Part shown: positions 44,777 through 57,443 of the stretch, one piece after another
Layout: each line of letters starts with the position of its first letter
How positions within the stretch are numbered: position 1 is the stretch's first letter
Source: Gnetum montanum
Taxonomy: Eukaryota; Streptophyta; Gnetopsida; Gnetales; Gnetaceae
Length of the DNA: 64,000 nucleotides
Assembly: GCA_015680685.1 (NCBI GenBank)
Contig: MNCI01023529.1
Location: forward strand, 395,687-459,686
Direction of reading: 5' to 3'
Translations under genes and position numbers: made by a program
Notes under the pieces: model-generated
What the model was told of the DNA's origin: nothing
The model's database searches: none
What the model saw: the letters and a program-made list of their open reading frames with translations, nothing else

Positions 44777-47065
44777 ACTATACCTTACTTAGTGAAGGAA
44801 ATTTCCAAGGCCCTTAATATTCCAAATGAAAGGGAAAATATGGCACAGATCTTAACAAGATCTAACACTAATGCTAAAAGGATGTGGTTTCATGGTGCAT
44901 ATGGTAAAGAAGACAAAGCCTATAGTGAGCTCATAGAAAAATTGACACTTATCATTTATTTTTGATAAAGAGGCTCAATAGGATATACACATATGTTGCT
45001 AGAGGAAGTGCAATTCTAATGGAGAAATTAAACACCAACATTGTCCATCCACTCTTCCTTGAGATCTATAGATGATTTGAAGAGAAGTAGGTAGGGAAAC
45101 TAATACTTCCATTTCCTTGCCTCATTAGAAAGCTATGTAAGCAAGTTAAAAAGGGTACACCAATGACATCTCTAGGAAGGCCTAAAGTACTTATTATGTA
45201 GGAATGTTTAAGTTGGTGTCACTAAAGAAGGATTAAGTAGAAAAATTAGTAGGCACTAAGGGAGCTACAAGTACCACCCTTGTAGCACTCCAATTACTGG
45301 TCAACAGCAACAAGTAGGACCTAGTGGCCAACCAAAAGCTAAAAAACAACAAAAACAACAACATCAAGTTCCACTACTATCATAAGACCACAGACCATCC
45401 ATGAGCCATCTACAATAGATTATAGAAATAATAAGTTGGGGAACAAGGGAGGGGACCACTTTTTTATAAAGTATGGAAGAGCTCTGCAAGGCCCAGCATA
45501 GCTATAGACCTAGCCATTGGGCACATATCACTCCAAGTAGGAGGAGTGGATGATTGGATGTAATAGATATCCAAGAATGTTGTATCATTCCACATTATGC
45601 CAAAAACTAGTGAAGAAGCCACAGTTGTGGTTATGCAATACTAGGATGTAGTAGGAGCTATGAAGGTCATCACTAATCACATCAAAGAATCCCTCAATGT
45701 ATCTATTGTGCTACTAGTTGATATCTTTGAAGCACAGGATGTTTAAATGCTTATTAGAACCTCAATGACTCCTATAGAGCATGAAGACATACTGGAACCA
45801 CTGATGTAGGTAGGTTAAGTGATGTAGAATCTTCTTGATATCCCTAGTGATATCACTGCATTCTAGTCTAACTTGATAGTCACAAAATGAAAGTTGGTCA
45901 TGGCTAAAACTAGGGCTAAGCATGTAGAAAATGAAGTGCATAGGTTGCAAGAGAATTAGTCATCCTAAGAGCTAAAAGAAGAGATGTGACACAATTCATA
46001 GTACTAGACTAGCTTGAATAATTCATAATTGACAATGTGAGATGTCTAATTGATCATAACATGAAGATGGAAAGGGAGAAGGAGAATGCAGTGTGAGATG
46101 CATCAGTGGTAGAGGCCTAAACATATGCACATGTTAAAGCACTCACTGCCTTATAGGAAGAAAATAAATAGTTAATTGCTAATAATGTTTATTTGACAAA
46201 TATTGAAAAGAAAAAGAATGTTCTCGAGAAGAGCCCAACAACTCTGAGAAAAAATATTTCATGTTAACCAGTCACTTGGCCCAAGAAAATAGAACCCTAT
46301 CAATGGAAGAGATCCATGCCATTTGCCAAAGTCTATAATTGAAATTAGTGCATGGTAAAATAAGGCAAGAAGCATGGATACCTCAAAGAGCATTTTAGAG
46401 ACTAGGTGGGCATGTATAAACAAATCTAGATGATGAAGGCCAAAATTAGATATGCCTCTAATCAAAATCCAAATTGGTAGCTAATTTTTGACAACCTTAC
46501 TCATGTCCACTAGGCTAAGGTGAAGAATAAAGACCTACATATCAAAGATTTAACAGAGTACATGGGATTAGCAAACCTATGGTATGCTTATTTGGCCATT
46601 TTAATAGTAGGCAAGCCTAGGAACAAGTTAGAACAATAGGTAGCAATAGTCTATGCAATGTATGAGTAGGTGTTTGTCAATTGAAAAGATGCATTACAGA
46701 AGTTACATGTGGCAAACTTTAAACTTGAGATTTTCAAAGCTAGCTATTAGGGCTAGAAGGATGTAGCAGCTAACTTGGCACGTTAAATGTCAAATTACCT
46801 AGAGTTAAGAAAGATGAATAGAGATTTAGAGGAAGACAAGCAGTAGTTTGTAGCATCATATGTAAAGGTCAACAAAATATTTCCACAGCTACCATGTGCA
46901 TGGGATGCACTTGCTTTATCCAACATCACATAATGAGCATGGAGGATACATGATCCAAGGATAGAGAAAGAAAATATTTAGGCACTCCTTAACAGATACA
47001 ACTTCAAAAAGCCTAATGATAAAGTGAAGTAGTTGATGGAAGAGCCACCACCGACTGGAACATAA
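44777..47065 (+). pseudogene. ORF3 of element D, 3' piece, with coiled coil
   Basis: After element G the ORF resumes. Recognisable against E are RLNRIYTYVARGSAILMEKL (E: RLNRIFTYATRGSAILMGKF), then a linker, and from about 45880 a long heptad-like region beginning KLVMAKTRAKHVENEVHRLQ. It ends EEPPPTGT and TAA 47063-47065; E ends at the same place. Roughly half of the gene is predicted coiled coil, which suggests a structural or assembly role rather than an enzyme. Many CAG-to-TAG type stops occur. Confidence 0.6.
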
Positions 47066-47279
47066 GCTACATTCAGCTACTCCATGTGTTTTTTTTTGTT
47101 TCATTTTCTTTCATCTTGTCATGGAATTGTGTCATATTTTGTATACCACTATGGAATTTTATGTCATGTAAATAATTAGTAATTCATGTACAACTAAGTC
47201 TACCTCCTAGGTTTTGTAAGGAAATCTATTCTCATTTAGTTTTAACTCGAGGATGAGTTTCCAATTAGTCGTGAGGGAA
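47066..47279 (+). other. 3' untranslated region and polypurine tract of element D
   Basis: AT-rich sequence ending with aggatgagtttccaattagt and cgtgagggaa just before the LTR. The same arrangement (aggatgagttttca, then cagtcatgggg) precedes the 3' LTRs of A and E. This purine tract would prime plus-strand DNA. Confidence 0.65.
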
Positions 47280-48161
47280 AGATAAAGTCAATTTTTTTGT
47301 GATGAGATATTGTACCTATGATATTATAGCAAAAATGTCTTAGATATGATCTTTTGGTACATGCTCTATCATTGTTGATGCGATATCTCAAGATGTGTGC
47401 ATCCTTATAAATAGCAATACTTGGATGCATAATCAGTAGCTTTTCATCCCACCCTTATCTATATTCCTATGGTTTGTTTCCATGGATTTAGAAATATAGT
47501 GAATGCCTATAGTGTGATTTTTGATAGTTTTTTTAATGTCATTATTCAAGTGAATTTTAGTTGGATGCAGTTCATGACAGTAAGAAAGATCAAGATTGCT
47601 TCCACCATTGTAGCACTTCCTTAGTTTCATTTCTTTACTTAGCATAATATTTACTATTTTTTTGTTAATCATTTACATTCCAAGCACTTCATTCTACTTG
47701 TCATTAGTAAGCGGAATGGATACGACTAGTTTTGATCACTAAGTGTAGTTATCTAATAACCCAATAGTGGCATGACTTGGTTCACTCAAAGTAATACTAC
47801 TTGGTAATTTTAGTGATAACTACATGAGTCCAAGGCTTGTATGGTAGACCAAGACTAGATATTCATTACAATAGGCTAAGTTAGATTTATGCATTTCTAG
47901 TTAACTAGACTTAGAATTTTATCTTCAACTATGTTTACCTTAGGAGCACTAAAGAGCCTCTCAACATTAGTTAATCATACGCCTTACTAAGAGTTAAACC
48001 ATACACTTGAACTTCACTAGCCCAAAGTGGGAAGACAATGATCTCAAACTTAACATAAATTATTAGCATAATTACATTGTCCATCTGCAGATTATGATCT
48101 GGTTGCATGCTAGCACTTGTGAATTTTATGGTATAGTATTAGGATACTCCATCACTCATTA
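47280..48161 (+). repeat. 3' LTR of element D
   Basis: The start is mutated to AGATAAAG. It ends cactcatta. The TATA box is at 47406-47413. ATGAG follows at 48162-48166. Confidence 0.85.
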
Positions 48162-48166
48162 ATGAG

Positions 48167-48349
48167 GAAAAGCCTTCATGAGCAAGGGAAGCTCAAAACC
48201 AAAACCTCAACTAATACTTATTCTCATGATGTTTTTAATGCATTGAGTTTTGATTATTATGATAGGAGTGATGGCCTTGAGTTATGGGGGCATGGTGCCT
48301 TTGAGCTTGTGAAAGGTCATTAAGCATGATATTTTAAGGAAGTGAGAGA
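48167..48349 (+). pseudogene. last internal part of element C
   Basis: Joined to 29598 across element D, the sequence gives a short frame (KSLHEQGKLKTKTSTNTYS, then SFDYYDRSDGLELWG) ending near 48330. I do not recognise it. The purine tract aaggaagtgagaga adjoins the LTR. Confidence 0.5.
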
Positions 48350-49183
48350 TTATGAGGACATCACCTAGCCCTTGTGTAATCCTCAATTTATATTGGGCAT
48401 GTGTGTTTTCTTATTTTGATCTTTTGATGATGATTCCAAGGTATGTTTGGGAGTGTATTGGAGTTATTTTGATGAGTCTAGGAGGCTTTGGGAGCTATAA
48501 GAACTTGTTTGGAGGTGTTCAAAGGTTCCAAACTTTAAAATGAGCATTTCTAATTTTGGCCTTGATAGGATAGACATCTACATTGATAGTTAGACCTCTA
48601 CACTACATATTAGACCTCTAAGCCAAGATGTCGTCTCCAAGACGTCTACTCTAGCAACCTTGAACTTAGGATAGATGTCTACTATTTTCTTTAGACATCT
48701 AATATAGATTTTAACTAACATCAAATTGAATGGTAGATTGGAGGGAAGATGAAAGGTCATACCAAGAAGCTATAAATAATAGTTCAAGGCTTGAGAAAGA
48801 GTAAGAGTGAGAGATTTGAGAGGTCTCTTAATAGCTTGTGCAAGAAGAGAGCTTGTGCAAGAAGTTTTTGAGTGAGAGGCAAGGAAGAGCACTTGAGAGA
48901 GGTTGAGAGAATCTCTTATAAGTGTCTTGTCTTGAGCTTTAGCTCCATTGTGAGCAATTAAGGATTGAGAGGGGACATGTATGGCCTCTAAGATCCTTGG
49001 GAGAGGTTTGAATTGAGCTTGGCTCCTTATCTTTTATGTAGGTTTTTACATATTAAAAGTTTCCTTATAAAAATGAAAATTTATTTCAATTCATTGTCTT
49101 ATTCTTGCTTCTACGTTAAATTTTTCTTAGAAAGCTTGTGGAATAGATCCTTTTTAGAGTCTATTGAGGTAGGCTTCACATCA
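48350..49183 (+). repeat. 3' LTR of element C
   Basis: It starts TTATGAGGACATCACC (first bases mutated from TGATGAGG) and ends cttcacatca. The TATA box is at 48771-48778. It lacks the inverted duplication found in the 5' LTR, so it shows the original LTR form. CCTTA follows at 49184. Confidence 0.85.
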
Positions 49184-49188
49184 CCTTA

Positions 49189-51440
49189 TGAGGTCAAATC
49201 TTGGCTAGGTACAAGAAGGCTATCAAGTCACTTAAACACATGACTAGGCCATATCCGTTAAAAGAGAGTTAGGCAAGAAGGGAATGAACATGACAAAGAA
49301 AAGAAAGCATCTTAAATAGTTGTTCTGTAAGAAAAGGAAGATGCTATATTCCAAAATGAGAAATTTTATTGAACTTATGGGTCTTATTTTCAAACACCAA
49401 TCCTCTACATTAAAGATCCTATTAAAATAAAAATACATTCAGCTCTTATAGAAGCCTCAGAAAGAAATAAGAACTCCAAGCATAGGAGGAATTCAAGGCC
49501 TAAAACCTCCAATGGATCAACAATAGATGAATCCAAGTATCACAAAAGAAGGACCAGTTAACACCATTCTCTAAGTTTTTCATCTTCTTCCTCACATTCA
49601 TCCACAGATTTTAACAAGAGGAAATGAAGACTAAGGGATCATGATGTGAAAAGAAGCAAAGACCATGAGATACATACACATAGAAGAACATATCTTAATG
49701 AAGAGGAAGATAACTATTAAGAAGGGTAGAAAGAATTAGACAAGAGGGAAGAGAGAATCATGAGCATCAGAGGGATCATATTTATAATAGAGCTTATGAA
49801 CTCAAAGACTATGAAGAATCCCTACTAATCACTCATAACATGATCAACATTAGGAAAGCTATGTACATTCCTATGAGGCATATAAGGGATAGTTGCATCA
49901 AGCAACTAGATATGAATAACATTCCAAAATTTGAAGGTGGTTAAAATGCAGATCCAAAATACCATATCCAAGCCTTCCACAATGCCTATCCCTACAAAAC
50001 ATTGAAAACGATTGATAGAAATTAAAGTTATTTCCTAGAACACTCATAAAGGAAGTAGATAGCTAGTACAAATCCTTAGAATTGAAATTAATTCGAAGAT
50101 GGACTACCATGTTAGAAATATTCAATGATAAGTATCAAAATTTTTCCAAAGTGTTAAATATGAGAAAAATGATCCAAGGATGGAAGCAATGAATACATGA
50201 ATCCCTTGATGTGGAAATGGGTACATACTATGCCTTATCTCATATGTGCTCGGGCCATGGATTTTCTCAAAGGAACAACTCTGACACATCATTGATAAGC
50301 TAAAGAACAAGACAAGAGAGACCCTTGGGGTATATGCCCAAGATAGACTATATGAAATGACATTGAATCTAGAGGCTCATATAACAAGTGAAAAAATAGG
50401 AAGGAGAGCTAAGAAAAAGAGAATTAGTAGAACACTATAACAGAGATCCAATAATAAGAGAAATAAATGTAAGAATATGTGAATAACAAGGAGAAGAAAA
50501 ATTGGAAGATATAATCCTATGAAGGACTCTACCAATTTAGAAATTAGTTAATCATATTTCAATAAAGGTAGAGAAAATGTGGGATTTGATAGATGAGAAA
50601 TTTGTTGTAGCATTGAAGATAGGAGAGGAAAGGACCAAATACGTCTCAAATAGAAGTAAGTACAAAAAGAAGAAAAGAGACAATGGATGTGAAAACTACA
50701 TAAATAAAGAAAAAGTTGTTGCAATAAGGAAGGTAATGGACTCTAGTTTTAGATGATGATGAAGTATGTAAAGTATGCTAATATGAACATCCTAAGGGAT
50801 GTTGCCCTGTCATGACTCACTCACAAGAGTATAGAAAATACGTACTTAATCCAAAGTTTGTTAAGAAATAAATGTCCATATGGTTACCTTATCTACAAGG
50901 TAATTTTACATAGCCCTATCAGCAATTGTATTATTCAAGTAGGGCTTACCCTCAACTACAAGAGCAATACCAATAAGAGTGGTAACAACAAAAAGCATGG
51001 GGAATGCTACTACTAAGCCAATAGTATCCATACAGGTAGCCTAATTCCTATGGATAATATGTCCGATGTTTAATCTCTCCTGGAAATACTTCTACCCATG
51101 CTTTTTCTACTTAATATTTACTAGAATATCATTGACCCATTACCTCATGCATGGATCCTAATTATTACACACCTTAACCAAAAAGTAGTTCTTCATTCCA
51201 ATCTTCCAATTAATTATCACCAGCACTACCACCAATCATGCAAGAAGAACTACCAACATAACCACAATAAAAGAGTGCTACAAGAATAGTCACCACACAA
51301 GAGGATGTTATGACAAGAGAACTAAGATCTAGGATGTAAGTCCAAAAAAGATTGATGGATGGGAATTTTATCTAACTCTATCCCATCCACACATAATTCT
51401 TAGGGAAAAACTATGCTTCCAACATATGTAGAGAAGAATT
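49189..51440 (+). pseudogene. gag of element E, 3' piece (broken)
   Basis: The Gag reading resumes with LMRSNLG and continues through the Gag core around 49990-50340 (for example LIKEVDS-x-YKSLELKLI, and LGVYAQDRLYEM). The knuckle CKVC-x-YEHPKGCCPVM lies at 50767-50813, with TAA (50779-50781) at the codon where A and D have TAG. A glutamine and tyrosine-rich segment follows. The frame is broken many times. Confidence 0.7.
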
Positions 51441-51469
51441 TAACAACTATCATGCTCATATAGATGGTA

Positions 51470-51960
51470 GCACATTGGATCAAAGTAGGAGCACTTTCTA
51501 AGAAAAGAATAGATCCTAGAAGTTCCTTACTCTATGTTCAAATCGTAGGACCTAAACCATGCAAGGCTATATTAGATTCTAGGTTAGAAGTAAACCTTAT
51601 TTCACAAGATATGTATAAGGCCTAGAATCTCCCTCCACTAAAGAAGAGTAAGATCAAATTAAAGCTAGTAGATTAATTAATCATTATTTTACTTGGACAA
51701 GTGGAAGATGTAATGATGACCATAAATAGTTAATCTTATCTTGCTAATTTTCTAATCAAACATGTGGGAAAGAATAAGGAAGAATTCTATATTATCATGG
51801 AAAGAACATGACTTAGTACTGTTGATTCTAAGCTAGAAATTAGAGACTTGTCCTTGGAAATTTACAATTTGGATGAAGTCAAAATTATTCAAAGACTTAG
51901 AGTTTTAGTGTATCACATATAATGATAACAGGTGCAATTAGGTGTAGAAAATCTAGACAA
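51470..51960 (+). pseudogene. aspartic protease of element E (broken)
   Basis: The reading PKPCKAILDSRLEVNLISQD has the catalytic Asp in D-S-R, followed by LPPLKKSKI and then LLGQVEDVMMTI. It matches A and D in order and spacing. A TAG and several frame changes make it inactive. Confidence 0.6.
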
Positions 51961-52299
51961 TAAAACATGATGCCATCATAGAATGTAATAGATGTGTAGA
52001 AGATGTGTGTATAATAATGTCTATATGTGGTAGCCACTAGACAAAAAGGCACCTAGTGGCTAATCACTGAAAGAGAATAAGAGTCTAACATATGCATGGA
52101 ACCAATGAACAAGATTACTAGTGGTTATGTCAAAAAAATAGATAAGTTAGAATAATTATGAAGATAACGTTCTTACACTAAATCATACTAGGAGGAAGAC
52201 ATTAAATGAGAATAGTTGAAGATATCAGAACTATATCAACTAGAACCTCTAGAATTAAAGACCCTACTAGATACACTTGAATATGTTGTTCTAAATAAT

Positions 52300-53770
52300 A
52301 AAAAATGGTAATCATAAATGTCAATATTGATAAAGAATAGAAGAGAAAATTATTAGAAGTAGTGAACAAATGACCAACTACATTCACATGGTCTTATGAT
52401 AAGATCGCTAACATTGATTTGTGCATCTATCAACATCGAATCTACACAAATCTAACCAGTAAACCACATTATCAAACTCAAATAAGATTTAACTATATAC
52501 TTAAAGAAGTTTTCAAATAAGAGTTGGAGAAACTACTAAAAGAAGATTTTATCTATCCAATTACAGATAGTGAATGGATTAGACCATTAGTCATTTTCCT
52601 AAAGAAAGATGATAAGTGGAGGGCTTGTATTGATTTTCGATTGTTAAACATGGTGACATTCAAGGATTATTTCCCTTTTCCATTTGTTGATCAAGTCTTG
52701 GATACCATTATGGGATACCAGTGCTATAGATTCCTAGATGAATACAATGGGTATAACCAAATTTGCATCGCATTAGAAGATTAGAAGAAAAAAATGTTCA
52801 CTAATCCATGGGGAACATTTGCATATAGGGAAATTCCCTTTGTCTTGTGTAATGCTCCTGCTACTTTACAGTAACTTATATTAAGTATCTTCTAGAAACA
52901 AATTGGAAATTGGGTTGAAGTATGCATGAATGATTTTTTCACACATAGGCTAGACATGAAACAAGCCTTGGAACATTTAGAGCAAGTTTTAAAAAGATGT
53001 GTTAAAACAAATATAAAGCTTAATTGACAAAGAAGCCACTTAATGATTCAAGATGACATAGTTTTGAGACATAAAGTATCTCATAAAGTAATTGAGGTGA
53101 ATATAGAAAAGCTTAGAGTAATTTGAGACATCACTTAGAGACCACAAATAATCAAAGATATCAGATCATTTCTTGGCCATATAGGATATTATAGGAGATT
53201 TATTGAAAATTTCTCAAAGATCACAAAATTGCTCATTAAACTAACAAAGGAAGATGCACTATTTTAGTGGACAGAATAGTATGAGAAAACATTTAAGATC
53301 CTCAAATATAAACTAATCAAGACACTAATCCTCCAACCCCTAGATTGGTTCAAACTATTTTATATTATTATAGATGTTTTTAACTACACAATGGTGGTAG
53401 TGTTAAATCAACTTGATGATCAGAAACAACTTTATTATATAAACTACACCAATTGAAGCATCACTAGGGCACAACTCATTTATACCATCATTGAGACTAA
53501 GCTTATGGCTATGGTGTACATGCTTGAAAAATTTTGACATTATGTACTTTGGTATCATATCTATGTTCATACTGATCATAGTGCTATTAGATTCCTAATG
53601 AACAAACTAGCGGTAAGTCCAAGAGTGATAAGATGACTCATAATTTTACAAGAATTTGATATTACAATGATCAACAAGAAAGAAATTGAAATTTTTATAG
53701 TTGATCATGTATCAAGGTTAATATGGGAACCTCAAGAAAATGAAGAACCACTATTAGACTAATTTTCAAA
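52300..53770 (+). pseudogene. reverse transcriptase and RNase H of element E (broken)
   Basis: This is the only near-complete reverse transcriptase in the window. An 86-codon open stretch (52524-52784) reads EDFIYPITDSEWIRPLVIFL, WRACIDFRLLNMVT, DYFPFPFVDQVLD and YNGYNQICIALED. It continues NPWGTFAYREIPFVLCNAPAT and VEVCMNDFF, where the usual Y-M-D-D has become C-M-N-D. The thumb/connection block DIRSFLGHIGYYRRFIENFS and RNase H remnants (IDVFNYTMVVVL, AIETKLMAMVY-like IIETKLMAMVY, VHTDHSAIRFL) follow. These features place E in Ty3/Gypsy, most like the Tat branch. About ten stops are present. Confidence 0.8.
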
Positions 53771-53919
53771 CAAAAGTTTATTTGCAAAGATAGCAATGGT
53801 TATGGATTTAATAGTGAAGTCATGGATTATTGATTACATGATGTATCTTACAACATATGAGCTTGTGATTAAATGGGATAAAAAAACAAAAAGAAAAATT
53901 TCTTTACTAGGTAAAAATA

Positions 53920-55148
53920 CATATGGAAATTAATGGAAACCTCTACAAGATATGTGTTGATGGGTTGATAAGATAGTGTGTTCCAGAAGAAAATCAGCAA
54001 AGAGTCTTGCAAGATGTGCATGAAGGACCATGTGATGGTGATTATGCAAGATAATGGATAACACTAAAACTAATTATGGAAGGATACTTTTGGCCTACCA
54101 TATTTAGGGATGCACATCAATTTTCATAATGTTAGTTAGATGAAGGAGTAATGGCTAGAAATGTTAGTTAGATGAAGGACTAATGGCTAGAAATGAAGGA
54201 CCACACTAGAATACAACCTTTGAAACCATTTGATATTTGGGAAATTAGATTTATGGGGCCCATCACACCAATGTTGAATGGAAATTCTTATATCATAGTG
54301 ACTTTTGATTATTTCACTAAGTGGATAGAAGCAATTATAGTTAAAGATTCCATGACCACAATAGTTGTAAAATTCTTTCAACAGAGCATGGTGAAGAAAT
54401 TTGGAGTACCATGCATGCTAATATCAAACAATAGGGCTCATTTCATTGGAGCTACATTTAAAAGGCTAATGCAACAACTTGGGTTTAACCACAAATTAAT
54501 GACACCACATCATCCCCAAGTGAATGGTCAAGCTAAAGTGGCTAATAGAGAAATTACAAGAATATTAACTAGAACTATTAGTCAATATAGGAAGGATTGA
54601 TCACTAAACTTAATGATGCTTAATGAGTATATAGATCAACCTAGAAACTTCCCATAGGATATTCACCATATGAGTTAGTTTATGGCAAATTTCCTTCTCT
54701 ACTAATTCAAGTAGAACCAAATACCATTGAAACTACTAGTACTCTTTACCTAGATGTAAACTTGGCTCAAACAGAATACCTAATGAATCTAAATCTCTTT
54801 AACAAAAATTGACTAATAGCTCAAATGAGTAACAAGATCCACAAGAAGTATTCAAAATGTAGACATGACACCAAAATGAGACAAGTGTCTATTAAGCCTG
54901 GTGATAATGTCCTTTATTATAATCCTAATCATGTTTCACAAAAGACTAAGTTTCAAACTTTATGGGATGGACCTTATATCATTCATGCTAGATACCAATC
55001 TGGTGACATGCAAAGTTATCATCCAATAAGCCCACAAAAACTTATTCTTATCAATATTCAACAAGTAAAATCATTTTGTGACTTTCCCAACTCTTCCAAA
55101 GACTCCACCTTGCATACCAAATTATTAATTGCCCATTTAATATTCTAG
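53920..55148 (+). pseudogene. integrase of element E (broken; catalytic triad lost)
   Basis: The 5' linker and zinc region are damaged. The core is open over 54193-54600: IRFMGPITPML (first Asp replaced by Arg), TFDYFTKWIEAIIVKDSMTT, KFGVPCMLISNNRAHF (second Asp now Asn) and QVNGQAKVANREITR (Glu now Lys). The C-terminal region is open over 54825-55148, with GDNVLYYNPNHVSQKTKFQT and LWDGPY. A 32-bp tandem duplication (54130-54193) precedes the core. Element A still has the second Asp and the Glu. Confidence 0.75.
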
Positions 55149-57443
55149 GTCTTAGCTCTTGATGATAGTCATGGGGGTGTCAAGTTTGACACTTGGGCAC
55201 TAATCATACTTCTTATAATTTTTACATTCTTTAATATATTTTTCATTCTTTTATACATTTTCCATTTCTAAATCTTTTATAATATCTTTTAAATTCTTTA
55301 TATATTTTCCCTTTCTTACCTATTTTTCATTCTCTAGTAATTTTTACTATTTTTTGTGTAGATATTTTTATTGATTTTTCTAATAAAGTATAAAGGAATA
55401 AATGAGATGTAGTCAAAATAATGAGAATTTTACCATATGTTATCAAATCATCAAATGACTAATTATATATGTAGCGAGATCAAATCATCCATCCATTAAT
55501 TTATAATAATAAGAGGTTCTTACCATGGACATAATGGTATTCTTTCGACAATAAAAATAAAATAAAATTGTAATCATTATGCCTAGATAGAAAAGTGAGG
55601 AGCTAAATGAGAATGAATAGGTTGTGATATCAAGGGAGCTTGTGGATTCTCTAAAGCTACTACTATAAGTCCTATCCTATTTTTAGGATGTATTTTTTGC
55701 TTGAGTTCTAATGAAAAATGGAAGTATGTCTAAAATAAGTGCTACGTTACTATGTCACTCAAAAGTCTTATTATATATGTTTGAATGTAGTCCTTAGGTA
55801 AGGTTGACATAGTAATAACCTAATAAATACACATAATAAAACTTTCTAGGGCTTCCACTAAAAAGACATGTTATTCATACCTAAAGATAGTCTACTTCTC
55901 AAAAATTTCAAGGTTTCTTGGACTCACATTGGTTACAAGGCTAGAAGGACATGTTACCCATGCTTGAATGCACTTCTTTGTCTGATGGCCAAGTCTCCTT
56001 CAAAATAAGATGTGTTATTAATAAATTGCTTCCTTATACCTCATTTCCAAGAGTTAATATTTCTTGCAATTGTGGTAGTTTTGTAGTTGTTTGTTTTTAG
56101 ATGATACAATGTGATGTCATTGGTAAGTGATATGAACTTTATTTAGATCTCCGATGGAAGGGCTAATGATCATTTCAACCATGCATCACACATAGAATTT
56201 GTTACACCTATGGTAAGACACTTTGCATCCTATTTTCTATAATCTCTACTACTATCATTTTACCTCACTACTATATACAATCATAATTTTATGGCTTTAT
56301 ATAATATAGTATTATTTTCTCATTGAGGCAATACTAACTTCTGTGTTTTTGGAAGGTAGGTATGTTTTACATTCAACTCCTTGAGTGTCTATGAATACTT
56401 GTAGGTGTGGTTATTTAAGGACACTAAAGGTTGGAGCCTACTTTGGGAAGGACTTGTATAACTCTTGTGCTTCATACTTTATGATCAATTCAGCATCATC
56501 TTCTACCTCTGGAACACTCATACGATCATTGTTAATTTCCTATATACTCATCTTCGATCATATATTTGGCAATTTTGACTAACCATCTTCTACAAACTTA
56601 ATCAACTTACCTTGCTCAAACTCCTTTCACATAATTTTGATGAAAAATTCTTCCATTCTGAGCATCATCTATGATCAAAAATCCTTTGGACCATCTCTAT
56701 ACATTTTAGACTATCCATTTTATTCAATTTTTCCCTTAAAATTTGTACAAAATCTTAAAATTTTTCATGGTGATATTGTAGATACAATGTATTATCCCTT
56801 GCGATATTGCATCCATGATGTCGTATCTACAATGAATCCCTTATAAAAATTCATATATATGTGGAAGGTCTTAACAAAGTTTTTCATTCTCTCATTTCAC
56901 ACGTAAGGAGTTCATATTATTTCTCCTACCTCTAAAATTTCAAGAGCCATATCTTCTTTATTGTAACTTTGAATTAACCCATTTTCATTTCTTTTGGCTC
57001 ACAAAGTGATCAACTTAGTGGTGGGGAAGAGTGCTGCACATAGTTGTGCGTATTGCATTCAATTTTTCTAATGCTTAGGAAAACAAAGTAAGGATAAGAG
57101 AAATAAGAAAAGACTATATTTTAAACTAAGAAAGGCTAATAAACTTAATAATTCTTCCAAAATAACCAATCAAACACACTTTAAATAAGAAATTAGCAAT
57201 TGTGATAGGTTATGAAACATAAAATTATTTGTAAACATTAGAAAATTCTACAATTAAGGATTTTTCTTAAAGAACGATTTATCCAAGTTACAAATTTTTC
57301 TAACTCTCCAATTCCAATTAGAACTAAGGTTGATATTAAGAAATAATTTTGACCAAAATCAAAAAATTTGAGCAAGGATTATGAATAATTAGAGACTTTT
57401 ATGAAATTCTAGGGTAATCTTAAAGAATTTATCATGATTATAG
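55149..57443 (+). other. conserved non-coding tract between pol and ORF3 of element E
   Basis: It parallels 35546-38158 of D. It has agtcatgggggtg (55167-55179) right after pol, three copies of a motif like acatgttacccatgcttgaa (near 55770, 55865 and 55947), ttatttaagg with gcctactttgggaaggac (56410-56453) and a near-match of the ORF3 start context at its end. No gene is recognised. Confidence 0.6.

Larger units (their letters stand above)
29599..48161 (+). mobile_element. Tat-like Ty3/Gypsy retrotransposon D, nested in element C
   Basis: The LTRs 29599-30483 and 47280-48161 are similar throughout, and ATGAG occurs at 29594-29598 and 48162-48166. Without inserted element G (38617-44776) it is about 12.4 kb: primer site, gag, protease, a reverse transcriptase stub, integrase, non-coding tract, ORF3 and purine tract. 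It is a sibling of E, with the same gene order and wording. Reverse transcriptase and RNase H are largely deleted near 34370. A 443-bp duplication around an N (36694) is probably an assembly artefact. Confidence 0.85.
26141..49183 (+). mobile_element. LTR element C, gag-protease only (TR-GAG-like), inserted in element E gag
   Basis: The LTRs are 26141-27335 and 48350-49183, flanked by CCTTA at 26136-26140 and 49184-49188. A tRNA-Met-type primer site (ttgatattagagc, 27338-27350) and a purine tract (aaggaagtgagaga, 48336-48349) are present. After removal of inserted element D (29599-48161 plus one ATGAG copy) the internal region is only about 2.4 kb and encodes gag and protease, with no reverse transcriptase, RNase H or integrase. 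Protease wording resembles plant chromoviruses of Ty3/Gypsy. It would have needed enzymes from another element. Confidence 0.85.
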
